A DNA stretch of 64,000 nucleotides from Falcatimonas sp. MSJ-15 (GTDB lineage Bacteria > Bacillota > Clostridia > Lachnospirales > Lachnospiraceae): the NCBI RefSeq assembly GCF_018918265.1, contig NZ_JAHLQC010000016.1, positions 24,937-88,936 on the forward strand, read 5' to 3'. The notes under the pieces were generated by a model. That model was not told the origin of the DNA. It ran no database searches and worked only from the letters and a program-made list of their open reading frames with translations. Of the stretch, positions 1 to 9,957 are shown piece after piece. Made by a program: the position numbers and the translations under genes. Within the stretch, counting starts at the first letter, position 1. Each line of letters starts with the position of its first letter.

Positions 1-41
1 TGACCGGTCAGGTTATACAGATTGATGGTGGCTGGTGTTAA
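1..41 (+). CDS. C-terminal end of a short-chain dehydrogenase, FabG-like (partial, truncated by window start)
   Basis: Frame 3 reads TGQVIQIDGGWC* ending at TAA 39-41, the typical SDR/FabG C-terminal motif. Confidence 0.65.
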   Translation, partial: TGQVIQIDGGWC

Positions 42-100
42 TCATTTAATAAGTATATATTCCCGATAGTTGCTTTATAAATGTCATTATGAGAAAAAAA

Positions 101-137
101 TATGCTCTCGCTAAGATTACTACTTAGCGAGAGCATA
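101..137 (-). terminator. 15-bp perfect hairpin, probable terminator of the 222-860 gene
   Basis: TATGCTCTCGCTAAG (101-115) pairs with CTTAGCGAGAGCATA (123-137); A-run at 93-100 is a U-run on the minus strand. Confidence 0.7.
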
Positions 138-221
138 CTTGTTAGTTGATATATATCTTAGTGCAACTTACAAACTACTCTAAATTACCCTATAAGATTT
201 TTAATATAGTTTTTTTAGTAT

Positions 222-860
222 TTATTCTGTTTCCTGTTCTTTAGTTTTATAATCATCAAATTTTTTCATAACTGCATCGTATGTCTTTTGTGATATCTCA
301 GGAAGTTCTTTTCCCCATGCCTTTGTTGCTTCCTTGAAGCCTTTTGTCACTGCATCTCTCATCTTCTCCATCTTGTCTTCATCGCCGCCTGAGAGTGCAA
401 CTGCAAAATCAAATATTCTCTGTGAAGTCTCTTTAACTCCCCAGTATCCATCTTCTGATATATCTTCTTTAGCTTTATTAATTGTCGCTTCATCTGCTGT
501 AAAGTCACCACTTGCCAATCTTTTCCACATATCTTCAAGTGATGTTACTTTGATACCCTGTTTACTAAACATTGTTGTTACAAGATTCTGCATCTGTGCA
601 AGTCTTGTCTCTGTATCTTTTTTCATCTGTGCAACTATCTGTTTTCTCTGACTTTCTGTTGCTTTTTTGATATCATCTGTTGTCTCATATATTACGCCAT
701 CTTTAGATGTCTCCACAGATATTTCGTTCTTAGATGTATTCATATTCTTAGTGTTTTTCGTATTCTTTGCTGTGTCTGATGTCTTCTTATTATCATTCTC
801 TACTGTTTTGTACTGATTAGTATAATAGCCATTTACAGATGTTATTTCGTTTACATTCAT
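222..860 (-). CDS. Hypothetical protein, acidic/Lys-rich, start at MNVNEITS
   Basis: ORF 222-905; GGAGGTAATATT upstream of ATG at 860 favours the internal start. Confidence 0.75.
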   Translation of the reverse strand: MNVNEITSVNGYYTNQYKTVENDNKKTSDTAKNTKNTKNMNTSKNEISVETSKDGVIYETTDDIKKATESQRKQIVAQMKKDTETRLAQMQNLVTTMFSKQGIKVTSLEDMWKRLASGDFTADEATINKAKEDISEDGYWGVKETSQRIFDFAVALSGGDEDKMEKMRDAVTKGFKEATKAWGKELPEISQKTYDAVMKKFDDYKTKEQETE

Positions 861-961
861 AATATTACCTCCATGTAAAAAAATGTTCAATCCATTGTTA
901 CGCACCCTCTCATTATCTTCATCGGCATGTTTACATAATTATGTAGAGTAAAAAATAAAAA

Positions 962-1020
962 AGCAGTTGTACATCTTGATATGATATCTTTATATAATAT
1001 CTTCATATTGTACAACTGCT
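962..1020 (-). terminator. Hairpin with long loop, probable hisS terminator
   Basis: AGCAGTTGTAC (962-972) / GTACAACTGCT (1010-1020), A-rich upstream on + (U-tract on minus). Confidence 0.6.
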
Positions 1021-1080
1021 TATCTTATTATATATCTCTTCTATATACTTATCTGTTTTTAATATATACTATCTGTCTGT

Positions 1081-1308
1081 AATATGTTTACTACTTTTCG
1101 CATATACTATCTATTTGTAATATACTTACTGCTTTTAGCATATATTATCTGTCTGCAATATGTTTACTACTTTTCGCATATACTATCTATTTGTAATATA
1201 CTTACTGCTTTTAGCATATATTATCTGTCTGCAATATGTTTACTACTTTTCGCATATACTATCTGTCTGCAATATGCTTACTACTTTTAGTCTATACTAT
1301 CTGTCTGC
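1081..1308. repeat. Six tandem copies of a 38-bp unit (higher-order 76-bp period), plus a degenerate copy upstream from ~1043
   Basis: Units begin at 1081, 1119, 1157, 1195, 1233, 1271; last unit covers the hisS stop codon (1297-1299). Confidence 0.95.
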
Positions 1309-2556
1309 AAACAGTTTTACACCGTCTTCCTGTCCATATACTGCATATCCTGCAAATCCCTGTTTTTCAATCTTATCAAGGAATTTACCTAATTTCTTAG
1401 GTCTTGCAAATAATGTTACTTTGTAATCTTTTCTAAGTTCTTCTGCAAGAATCAGTGCTTCTGCATAAGTATCTGTATCATAAAATAGTCCGATCTTTGC
1501 TTTTTGTTCAGGTATCTCATAGTTCTCACTTAAAAGAATTCCTGATATTCTCTCAAATCCGATTGAAAATCCTACTGCCGGAATGTTCTCGCCTAAGAAT
1601 TTGCCTATTAAGTTGTCATATCTTCCGCCACCTGCTACTGCTCCGCTGTAACCTTTTGCTTCTACTTCAAAAATTGTTCCTGTATAGTATCCTTGTCCTC
1701 TTACGAGTGATGGTGCAAATTCTACTGGTACTGTTCCTTTTGATGCTTTGTCTACTGTATTCATTATATATAGTAAATCTTCTACATATGATGCGTCACA
1801 TACTTTTGATACGGCTTCAAGTGTAAGTTCGCCACCTTCAAATAATGAAAGGAATTTTTCTATTGCTTCTTCACTATATTCTTCTGCCTGAAGTTCTTTT
1901 TTTACACCATCAAACCCAATTTTATCAAGTTTATCAAATATTATTGCAAGTTTCTCATTATCTTTTTCTTCAAATCCTGCATAAGCAAATATACTCTTTA
2001 ATATTCTTCTGTCATTAATCTTTACTTTAAAGTCTTTCATTCCTACACGAACAAGTGCTTTAGCTGTTGTGAGGATTAATTCTACTTCTGCATCCATTGA
2101 TGGATTACCAATTATATCAATATCGCATTGCATAAATTCACGAAGTCTTCCTTTTTGTGGCTGTTCTGCACGATATACTCTGTCCATCTGAATACATTTG
2201 AATGGATTCATAAGTTCATTACGGTTGTTAGCATAATAACGGCTAAGTGGTAATGTAAGGTCGTATCTTAAGCCCATATCTGAAAGTTCTTTTACATCAC
2301 CTTTTTCTAAAGCTTCTTCTAACTTTCTTCCTCTTTTTAATACCTTAAATATAAGGTTTAAATTCTCTCCACCATCACTCTTATCAAGGTTCTCTCCGTT
2401 CTCTATGATAGGTGTTGTTATTCTCTCAAATCCTGCTTCACGATATGTCTCAAGTATCACACTCTGCATATAGTCTCTAATCTCAACTTCCTGTGGAAGA
2501 TAGTCTCTTGTTCCTTTTACTGGTGTTGCTTTCAAATCCGGCACGTCCTTTCTCAC
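1297..2556 (-). CDS. hisS: Histidyl-tRNA synthetase
   Basis: PVKGTRDYLP, RAEQPQKGRLREFMQCDIDIIG, GQGYYTGTIFEV motifs. Confidence 0.96.
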   Translation of the reverse strand: MRKDVPDLKATPVKGTRDYLPQEVEIRDYMQSVILETYREAGFERITTPIIENGENLDKSDGGENLNLIFKVLKRGRKLEEALEKGDVKELSDMGLRYDLTLPLSRYYANNRNELMNPFKCIQMDRVYRAEQPQKGRLREFMQCDIDIIGNPSMDAEVELILTTAKALVRVGMKDFKVKINDRRILKSIFAYAGFEEKDNEKLAIIFDKLDKIGFDGVKKELQAEEYSEEAIEKFLSLFEGGELTLEAVSKVCDASYVEDLLYIMNTVDKASKGTVPVEFAPSLVRGQGYYTGTIFEVEAKGYSGAVAGGGRYDNLIGKFLGENIPAVGFSIGFERISGILLSENYEIPEQKAKIGLFYDTDTYAEALILAEELRKDYKVTLFARPKKLGKFLDKIEKQGFAGYAVYGQEDGVKLFADR

Positions 2557-2641
2557 TCTAATTTACTGATTTTTATCATAGCCAAATATACTGATATTGT
2601 CAAGGTAAGTTTTCAGTTTGATTGCATGAGTGAACTACTTA

Positions 2642-2681
2642 AGTGAACTACCTATCACCTAAAGGTAATGGGTAGTTCACT
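2642..2681. repeat. Palindromic hairpin resembling an IS200/IS605-type end
   Basis: AGTGAACTACCTATCACC-TAAA-GGTAATGGGTAGTTCACT; 52-bp region 43/52 identical to 26655-26706. Confidence 0.55.
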
Positions 2682-2704
2682 CTTGCTTATAAAAACTTCC
2701 TGAA

Positions 2705-2770
2705 TTAAAAATCTCTGAATAAAAATCTCTGAATAAAAATCTCTGAATAAAAATCTCTGAATAAAAAAAT
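2705..2770. repeat. 14-bp tandem repeat (ATCTCTGAATAAAA), about 4 copies
   Basis: CTCTG at 2713, 2727, 2741, 2755. Confidence 0.95.
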
Positions 2771-2799
2771 CCATCATACGTTTAATATGATGGATTTTT
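2765..2799 (-). terminator. Terminator of the MCP gene
   Basis: AAAAATCCATCATA...TATGATGGATTTTT hairpin just after the MCP stop. Confidence 0.8.
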
Positions 2800-2814
2800 G
2801 TTATATTGTTGTTC

Positions 2815-4800
2815 TTATATCTTAAATCTGGATATCTCACTGCTTAGTGTCTTAGCATGATTAGCAAGTTCCCCTGAGTCTTTTTCAACATTCTCACTGC
2901 CTTTTAGTACTGTTGATGAAAGTTCCTGAATGTTGACTGCTGTTGCTTCTATCTCTTCTGCTGAGGCTGACTGTTCCTCAGTTATCGCCGCCATATTAGA
3001 AGCTACGTCATTTAGTGAATGTATCTTGTCTATTATGTCATTTACATTGTTATTAGTATTTTGTATGCTCTCATATATAATGTTAAATTGTTCTGATGCT
3101 CTTATTGCAGTAGATGAACTTGTATGTATCTGTTCCATGCTATTTCTACTCTGCTCTACCGTTGTTGTTATAAGTTCCGTTACTGAATGGATAAGACTTG
3201 TTATCTCATCTGCTGCCGCTGCTGATGTATCTGCAAGGCTTTTTATCTCTGTCGCTACTACTGCGAATCCTTTGCCTGCTTCTCCGGCTCTCGCAGCTTC
3301 TATTGATGCATTTAAAGCAAGAAGGTTCGTCTCCTCTGCAATATCTCTGATTGTTGTAGTTATTTCGTCTATCTTTATTGTTGCTGCTCCAACATCTCCT
3401 ATTGACTCTTCTAGTAGTCCCATATTGCCTGTCATCTCTTCCATAGCTATTTTTACCTGAGTCATACTCTCTTTGCCTTCATTGGCTTCTCTCATTGTCG
3501 TCGCTATGTTGTCTAATGTATCTTCGCCTGCCTTATCTGTATCTGATATAACTGTTGCAAGTCTTGTGGCATCTTGCGCAATTACATTAATTGAACGCAC
3601 AAGCTCTTCAAGATTCTGTCTTAGCTGCTCCATTGATTCTGCCTGTCCTGCTGCTGATGTATGAAGTTCTTCTGCTATATTAAAGCTATCTCTTGCCTGC
3701 GTATCTATTGATTTTGATACACTAATAATCGAGGCTAGTGTATGTCTCATAACTCCTATAAATTCCCGCATTGAATTCGACATAGTTCCTATCTCATCAT
3801 TACTGCCGGTATTAATATCTGCTGTAAAGTTACCTTCTGTTACTTCAACTATTGTATCATTAAGTGTCTTAATTGGCTTTGTTATCGCATTAATTGCAAT
3901 AAGTACTGCAGCTATTATTATTATTACTGCAATTATTCCAACTGTTACAATTTTTGCATTTAATGTTGATATATCTGCAAAAATATTTTTTTCTAATGCT
4001 CTTGTTATTACATACCAATTAGTTCCTTCTATCTGTATCTTGCTTACAAGATATCTTCCATCGTCTGTTGAATATCTGTCTGTCGCTGTCTTACCAGATG
4101 TAATATCTGCCTGTATATTGCTGTAAAATGTATCTGATATGTCAGTAACTTTCTTACCTGCAAGTTCAGTATTATTATGTGCTAATACAATACCATATTC
4201 ATTATCTATTATAAATGAATCTCCACCGCCTGCTACATCCATCTTATTGATTGTTGCTGACAGTTCTGCAAGGCTCATATCTGATGCTGCAACGCCTGAC
4301 TTACCGGCAATATTATCACTTTTTCTTGATGCTGTCACAACCCTATCGCCTGTAAGACTATCCGTGTAGACTTCTCCAAATTCAAATGTATTGTGGTTCA
4401 GACCTTCTATATACCAGCTCTTCTTGGTTATATCTTCATCCGGTTCCCAACCTGTAGCATCTATAATATCTCCATTAGAAAGCCCTACATATATTCCATT
4501 TGGAAAATCTTCGTAAGTTCCTATATAACTATTTTGAAATTTTAATATGTCATCTTCTTTAAAATTCATGTATTCTATTGTATTTAACGCTTCATCAAGT
4601 ACTGATATATTTTTATTTTTCCATGCTGTAACATCATTGGCAGCTGCCTGTGCCTGTGCTTCTAACAAACTTTTGGATTTGTTCTCTAACATCTCCTTAG
4701 ATGATGTATAAGCTATTATCACAGTTATACCAAATGCAAGTATAATAAATGGAAGTATGCCTGATAATAACTTTGCTCTTAATCCGATCTTTTTTTCCAT
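2815..4800 (-). CDS. Methyl-accepting chemotaxis protein with extracellular Cache-type sensor
   Basis: [36 protein letters not shown] signature; N-terminal TM; start MEKKIGLR after GAGGTG. Confidence 0.95.
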   Translation of the reverse strand: MEKKIGLRAKLLSGILPFIILAFGITVIIAYTSSKEMLENKSKSLLEAQAQAAANDVTAWKNKNISVLDEALNTIEYMNFKEDDILKFQNSYIGTYEDFPNGIYVGLSNGDIIDATGWEPDEDITKKSWYIEGLNHNTFEFGEVYTDSLTGDRVVTASRKSDNIAGKSGVAASDMSLAELSATINKMDVAGGGDSFIIDNEYGIVLAHNNTELAGKKVTDISDTFYSNIQADITSGKTATDRYSTDDGRYLVSKIQIEGTNWYVITRALEKNIFADISTLNAKIVTVGIIAVIIIIAAVLIAINAITKPIKTLNDTIVEVTEGNFTADINTGSNDEIGTMSNSMREFIGVMRHTLASIISVSKSIDTQARDSFNIAEELHTSAAGQAESMEQLRQNLEELVRSINVIAQDATRLATVISDTDKAGEDTLDNIATTMREANEGKESMTQVKIAMEEMTGNMGLLEESIGDVGAATIKIDEITTTIRDIAEETNLLALNASIEAARAGEAGKGFAVVATEIKSLADTSAAAADEITSLIHSVTELITTTVEQSRNSMEQIHTSSSTAIRASEQFNIIYESIQNTNNNVNDIIDKIHSLNDVASNMAAITEEQSASAEEIEATAVNIQELSSTVLKGSENVEKDSGELANHAKTLSSEISRFKI

Positions 4801-4923
4801 AACATTCACCTCGTTATATATATACATATATTTAAACTTTTATCATTCTTTTTATCGTTATGAAAATCTTATTTTCTTATCTTTTAGCACAAAAAAATCA
4901 GTACTACGACTTTCTGGGCAAAA

Positions 4924-5955
4924 CTATTCAGTTATTTTTATATTAAGCATTTTATCAACATATTCAATCGCTTTGTTATATCTTGCAAGATAATCACCTG
5001 ATATTGTAACTGGCTTAAATCCATATTTTTCATATAGTTTTTTTATCTTATTACCGTATGCGTAACGATCTGCGGCTATTATCTCACTTCTATCCCCATC
5101 CTGAACCCATGTGACATCAGGTTCTAAGTATAGAACTAAATCATAATTGTTAAGAGCTGCTATTGCTTCTGCAAGTTTCTCATTTTTTTTAATATTATCA
5201 TCTTCAAGAAATTCCATAAAAAATCTTGTTACAAGGCAGTCTGTGTCTTCGAAAAGGACTTTATTACTGTTTTGAATTACTCGCATCTCTTTTGCTTTGT
5301 GTTCTAATAGTATTCTTGTAAAATCTTCTGAGAGCATCATTGTGTCTGTCCCTGATAATTCTGAAAGTTCTCTTCCTACTTCTTCAAGATAGTTAGTGTT
5401 GTAATGATTGGCAAGATTAACTGTTAGTGTTGACTTGCCACAGCTTTCTGTTCCTATTAACAATACTTTTTTTACATAGTATGGTTTTATAGCATTACTA
5501 AGCCAGTCCCAATGTCCATATATGTCTTCTCTTATTGCTGTTGAATTGTATCTGTCTCTTGGAAATACTACAAATTCACTTTCCGGATAACATATATTCC
5601 AAAAACTTGTCTCATCATAATCACTTCCACAGAATACTACATCTATCTTCTTGCCTATCTGTTCTCTGACTTTACTACAATCTTCTTCCCAGTATTCTTT
5701 TGTATATTCTTCTTTTGTATTAAGTGTATCTGGAAGAAGTATTATCTTAACATTGCCTATATGTTTTGTAAGTGTATATATTGCACGATATTTTATTCTT
5801 ACATCAATATCTGTATCATTATCTCTGTATGATATTACTATGTAGAGTTCTTCGCATTGTGCTGCTGCTTTCATAATGCAGTCTACATGTCCTAGATGAA
5901 GTGGATTAAATGCTCCTCCATACATTCCAACTTTATATTTTGTACCATTTATCAT
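4924..5955 (-). CDS. nadR: Bifunctional NMN adenylyltransferase / ribosylnicotinamide kinase, NadR-like (no N-terminal HTH)
   Basis: GGAFNPLHLGHVD nucleotidyltransferase motif and GTESCGKSTL P-loop kinase domain; next to pnuC. Confidence 0.88.
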   Translation of the reverse strand: MINGTKYKVGMYGGAFNPLHLGHVDCIMKAAAQCEELYIVISYRDNDTDIDVRIKYRAIYTLTKHIGNVKIILLPDTLNTKEEYTKEYWEEDCSKVREQIGKKIDVVFCGSDYDETSFWNICYPESEFVVFPRDRYNSTAIREDIYGHWDWLSNAIKPYYVKKVLLIGTESCGKSTLTVNLANHYNTNYLEEVGRELSELSGTDTMMLSEDFTRILLEHKAKEMRVIQNSNKVLFEDTDCLVTRFFMEFLEDDNIKKNEKLAEAIAALNNYDLVLYLEPDVTWVQDGDRSEIIAADRYAYGNKIKKLYEKYGFKPVTISGDYLARYNKAIEYVDKMLNIKITE

Positions 5956-5975
5956 GTTATAACTCCCTTTTTTAA

Positions 5976-6665
5976 TTATTTTTTAGACTCTTTATACCAT
6001 TTTACAAACATAATTATTGCATTGGCAAGGTATACCGCCCACATCATAAGTACTGCTATGCTCTGTCCTTCTCCGAATAATGCCGCTATCCACATTATTA
6101 CCGATACCACATCTACTACTATCCACACTATCCACTGTTCTGTATATCGTTTTATCATAAGTATCTGTGCTACTATTGATAATACTGTACTCATACTGTC
6201 AACAAGTGGAAGGTTGCCACCAAGTAGTTTTAGGATATAACTGTATGCAAATATCCCTATTATACTTATTAATGTTACTATTATGTCCTGCTTTACTGTC
6301 ATTCTCTCTTTGTATACTTCGTTGGATTCTTTGTCTACATGTCTCATCCATACAAACCAGCCGATTATGTTGGTTGGAAAATAGTATAAGAGATTAAGCA
6401 TTACATCTCCATAGTATCTGGCTTTCCATGCTGTCAGTGCATATAGAAGTACATTGACTGTTCCAAATATGTAGTTAGACATCTTACCTTTTCCTACCAG
6501 TATTACACATGTTACTCCTGTCATTGATGTGATTATTCCAAGTGCATTGTCTCCTAGATATGCTGATACTCCTAGAATAATAAGATTAGCGAATATAAGC
6601 CAGATAACTTCCCATTTTTTCCAGCCACTACATTCTTCCTTCAAAAATTTTGATAAATTATTCAT
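5976..6665 (-). CDS. pnuC: Nicotinamide riboside transporter PnuC
   Basis: Multi-TM, YGDVMLNLLYYFPTNIIGWFVW motif, next to nadR. Confidence 0.88.
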   Translation of the reverse strand: MNNLSKFLKEECSGWKKWEVIWLIFANLIILGVSAYLGDNALGIITSMTGVTCVILVGKGKMSNYIFGTVNVLLYALTAWKARYYGDVMLNLLYYFPTNIIGWFVWMRHVDKESNEVYKERMTVKQDIIVTLISIIGIFAYSYILKLLGGNLPLVDSMSTVLSIVAQILMIKRYTEQWIVWIVVDVVSVIMWIAALFGEGQSIAVLMMWAVYLANAIIMFVKWYKESKK

Positions 6666-6697
6666 ACTCCGTATTCCTCCTGTGGTTATTTTTTAAC

Positions 6698-6711
6698 CTA
6701 ATTTAAATTAG
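6698..6711. promoter_or_regulatory. 14-bp perfect palindrome CTAATTTAAATTAG upstream of pnuC-nadR; possible operator
   Basis: Self-complementary sequence in the pnuC upstream region. Confidence 0.4.
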
Positions 6712-6737
6712 ATATTGCATATTAATGATATCATAAA

Positions 6738-6770
6738 ATATGGAATGGCAGAATATCTGTCATTCCATAT
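6738..6770 (-). terminator. Hairpin after the NCS2 permease gene
   Basis: ATATGGAATGgCAG..CTGtCATTCCATAT, followed on minus by a U-rich stretch. Confidence 0.7.
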
Positions 6771-6789
6771 TGTTAGCGTTTTTTATATT

Positions 6790-8112
6790 TTATTTTGGTA
6801 AAAATGCAAAGTATATCGCAAATAGCACTACAAGTACCCATACAATTGGTTTTACTTCTTTTGCTTTTTTGTCTGCAACCATTCCGATTGCATATACTAT
6901 AAATCCAAGTGCGATACCATTAGTTATTGAATATGCAAGTATCATAAAGATTACTGTTACAAATGTACTTGCTGCTACTACTATGTTATCCCATTCGATT
7001 GCTTTTAACTGCTGTGCCATAAGAATACCTACAACAAATAATGCAGGTGCTGTTACTGCACTTGTTACACATGTAAGAAGTGGATAGAAGAATATTGATA
7101 AGAGGAATAACGCTCCTGTTGTACATGCTGTAAGTCCAGTCTTTCCTCCTACTTTTACTCCTGATGTTGATTCTACGAATGATGTTACTGTTGATGTTCC
7201 AAGTACTGAGCCTACTACTGTTCCGATTGAGTCGGCAAGTAATGCTCTGTCTATGTTATCAAGTTCTCCATCTTCATTAACAAGTCCTGCTCCTGATGCT
7301 ACTGCAACAAGTGTTCCTGCTGTATCAAAGAAATCTACAAACAGAAGTGAGAATATTGCCATAAAACATTGTGGATGCTTTGCAAGATCTCCAAATCCTT
7401 TTGCAAATGCTCCTACAAGACTGAAGTCAAAGTCTACTGATATTACTTTTTTTGGAAGTTCTGGCATTCCTTTTACACCACACAGCCCTGCAATTATACC
7501 TACAACTGCTGTTATAAGTATTCCATAGAATACTGCTGCTGGTACTTTTCTTATTAATAATACTATTGTTACTATTATACCAAATATTGCAAGTAATACT
7601 GCTGGATCTGTTACATCTCCGAATGCTACATATGTTGATTCGCTTGCGACTACGATTCCTGCATTCTTAAGTCCGATGAATGCAATAAAGAAGCCGATTC
7701 CTGCTCCAATTGCTATTTTTAACTGTGCAGGGATTGCTTTGATTATTATACTTCTAAGTCCTGTAACTGATATAAGTATGAATAATATACCTGACACGAA
7801 TACACATGCAAGTGCTCCTTCATAGCTTAATCCCATTGTGAGTACTATTGTATATGTGAATACTGCATTAACACCCATACCTGCTGATAATGCTACAGGA
7901 TAGTTAGCTAATATTCCCATAAGTACTGATGCGATTGCACTACTTATTGCGGTTGCTAAGAATACACCTTGTGTGCTCATTCCTGTTGCTGACAGCATTG
8001 CCGGATTGACAGCAAGTATATATGCCATTGCAAGGAATGTTGTAAGGCCGGCTACAAGTTCAGTTTTTACTGTTGTGCCTTTTTCATTAAGTTTAAAAAC
8101 CTTTTCTAACAT
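6790..8112 (-). CDS. NCS2 family nucleobase (adenine/guanine/hypoxanthine) permease
   Basis: TELVAGLTTFLAMAYILAVNPAML, GMGVNAVFTYTIV, FFDTAGTLVAVA motifs. Confidence 0.92.
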   Translation of the reverse strand: MLEKVFKLNEKGTTVKTELVAGLTTFLAMAYILAVNPAMLSATGMSTQGVFLATAISSAIASVLMGILANYPVALSAGMGVNAVFTYTIVLTMGLSYEGALACVFVSGILFILISVTGLRSIIIKAIPAQLKIAIGAGIGFFIAFIGLKNAGIVVASESTYVAFGDVTDPAVLLAIFGIIVTIVLLIRKVPAAVFYGILITAVVGIIAGLCGVKGMPELPKKVISVDFDFSLVGAFAKGFGDLAKHPQCFMAIFSLLFVDFFDTAGTLVAVASGAGLVNEDGELDNIDRALLADSIGTVVGSVLGTSTVTSFVESTSGVKVGGKTGLTACTTGALFLLSIFFYPLLTCVTSAVTAPALFVVGILMAQQLKAIEWDNIVVAASTFVTVIFMILAYSITNGIALGFIVYAIGMVADKKAKEVKPIVWVLVVLFAIYFAFLPK

Positions 8113-8215
8113 CTGAATTCTCGCTCCTTCGTAATATTATATTTTAAAAATCACTGAATTATATTACCACATTTTCTCCCAATTACATATAGTAAATTAT
8201 GATTTTTTAAGTATA

Positions 8216-8431
8216 CTTTTAAAAATCTCACAAGGTAGTTCATTGGCAACGCCCGGATTAATATGTATCAACAAAAACCCGCTTTCGCTAAGTGTCCATC
8301 GTAGCGGTACTAAGTTCGCTATACATCTAAGATGTATAACTCACTAAGTGCCGACGATTACCACATTGTTTTCTTTTGATACATATTAATCCAGACGTTG
8401 ATAATATACGTTTTTCAGAGATTTTTAAAAG
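8216..8431. other. Structured element L: 104-nt core within 17-bp perfect inverted arms and outer 14-bp arms
   Basis: Arms 8255-8271/8376-8392 and 8216-8229/8418-8431; core 8272-8375 matches element R. Confidence 0.85.
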
Positions 8432-8569
8432 GATTATCGGCTTACGATATACAAGTATGGCAAATATTATTATGATATTCCTAAAGTGTTCTGCTTTTAT
8501 AAATGTGTAGATTTTTTGGTATCTCATGTAAGTATATATATGAAATTATATATTGAGCGAAAACGTAGC

Positions 8570-8776
8570 GGCGAAACTCATCGAAACGAAAATTGGATTG
8601 CCAGAGTATAAATAACATCAAAAGAAAACAATGTGGTAATCGTCGGCACTTAGTGCGTTGGAAGGCAAAGCCTTACAACAAACTTAGTACCGTTACGATG
8701 GACACTTAGCGGGAGCGTGTTTTTGTTGATGTTATTTATACTCTGGCAATCTTAGATATCCTATATATGAGTTTCG
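8570..8776. other. Structured element R: opposite-orientation copy with 25-bp perfect inverted arms
   Basis: Arms 8597-8621/8726-8750; GCGAAACTCAT/ATGAGTTTCGC outer arms; core 8622-8725, same length (104) as L. Confidence 0.85.
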
Positions 8777-8787
8777 CACAAGTATAT

Positions 8788-9957
8788 TTATATGTAGCTT
8801 TGTTCTATTTTAATTATTGTGTTGTAGCGTTTGTCTATTTCTTTGGCTGATTTTTGGAGATATTCTTTTAGTTCATCTATTGAGCCTGAATATCCTGGTG
8901 GTATTACGCAATCAAATACAACATTAATGTGTTCCTTTCCTGCTACTATTCTAAGATCATGTATTGAAAGGTCTTCATCATATTGTCGGATTTTGTCTTT
9001 TAAATGTTTTTTTAATATCTCTATTCTCTCATCACCTGTTGCTACCGGATCATAGTGTATTGTGAGAAGTATCCCTTCGTTATTGATAAAATCTTTTTCG
9101 ATATTATCTACCATATCATGTGCTTCGACTACGTCCATATCTGCAGGAAATTCAACATGTATTGTCACAAAACAGTATCCCGGACCATAGTCGTGTATCA
9201 TAAGGTCATGCACTCCGATTACTCCTTCGTAAGCACATACTTTATCTGCTATATTTTTTACAAATTCAGAGTCCGGTACTCTTCCTATAAGTGGGCTTAA
9301 AGTCTCTTTTACAAGTTCTATACCACTTATTATTATGAATGCTGCTACCAAAAAGCCCATTATTCCATCAATTCTATATATCTTAGTCATATTACATATT
9401 ATTGACGAGATAAGTACTACTGTTGTTGATATCACGTCATTGCGGCTGTCTTTGGCTGTTGCTTTGAATGTGTCTGATTTAATCTTCTTACCAATTCTTG
9501 TATTAAATAACATCATCCATGCTTTTACTATTATTGATATTACAAGTACTAATATAAGTGCCTTGTTAAATATAATTATTCTTGGTCTTATAATCTTTAC
9601 AAGTGATTCTCTTGCAAGTGACAAACCGATTGAAAGGATAATTACACATACACAAAGTCCTGATATGTATTCGTATCGTCCATGTCCATACGGATGGTCT
9701 TTGTCAGGTTTTTTGGAGCTTAATTTGAAACCAATCATGGTTATTATGTTGCTTGATGCATCGCTTAAGTTATTAACAGCATCTGCTGATATAGCAACCG
9801 AACCGGATATTGTTCCTATTATATATTTTGTTGTAAATAAGAATACATTACATATTATTCCAACAATTCCTGCCATTGTTCCGTATGCCCGCCTGACTGA
9901 AGGGTTTGTGGTATCATCGCTATTCTTAATAAACATTTTGATAAGTAATTCTGTCAT
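8788..9957 (-). CDS. Cation diffusion facilitator family transporter
   Basis: SGSVAISADAVNNLSDASSNIITMIGFKLSSKKPDKDHPYGHGRYEYI; start MTELLIK after GGGGGG. Confidence 0.92.
   Translation of the reverse strand: MTELLIKMFIKNSDDTTNPSVRRAYGTMAGIVGIICNVFLFTTKYIIGTISGSVAISADAVNNLSDASSNIITMIGFKLSSKKPDKDHPYGHGRYEYISGLCVCVIILSIGLSLARESLVKIIRPRIIIFNKALILVLVISIIVKAWMMLFNTRIGKKIKSDTFKATAKDSRNDVISTTVVLISSIICNMTKIYRIDGIMGFLVAAFIIISGIELVKETLSPLIGRVPDSEFVKNIADKVCAYEGVIGVHDLMIHDYGPGYCFVTIHVEFPADMDVVEAHDMVDNIEKDFINNEGILLTIHYDPVATGDERIEILKKHLKDKIRQYDEDLSIHDLRIVAGKEHINVVFDCVIPPGYSGSIDELKEYLQKSAKEIDKRYNTIIKIEQSYI

Noticed and set aside
1043-1308. CRISPR array
   Set aside because: Units are contiguous tandem repeats with no unique spacers; same for 60241-60430, 60771-60880 and 62340-62566.
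1084-1426. + strand ORFs (68 and 88 aa) over the hisS 3' region
   Set aside because: They are translations of the 38-bp tandem array; no RBS and antisense to hisS.
2557-2640. T-box leader upstream of hisS
   Set aside because: Gap is short and lacks the conserved T-box sequence.
2655-2840. 61-aa minus ORF rich in FIQRF/FYSEIF repeats
   Set aside because: Produced by the 14-bp repeat and terminator sequence; no start context.
2930-3460. 176-aa + strand ORF
   Set aside because: Antisense to the MCP coding sequence; low-complexity shadow ORF. The same reasoning applies to other antisense ORFs in the track.
8113-8215. Purine riboswitch upstream of the NCS2 permease
   Set aside because: No recognisable purine aptamer pattern in the short upstream region.
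8327-8527. 66-aa minus ORF between the two structured elements
   Set aside because: Overlaps the structured core and lacks a credible RBS or family motif.
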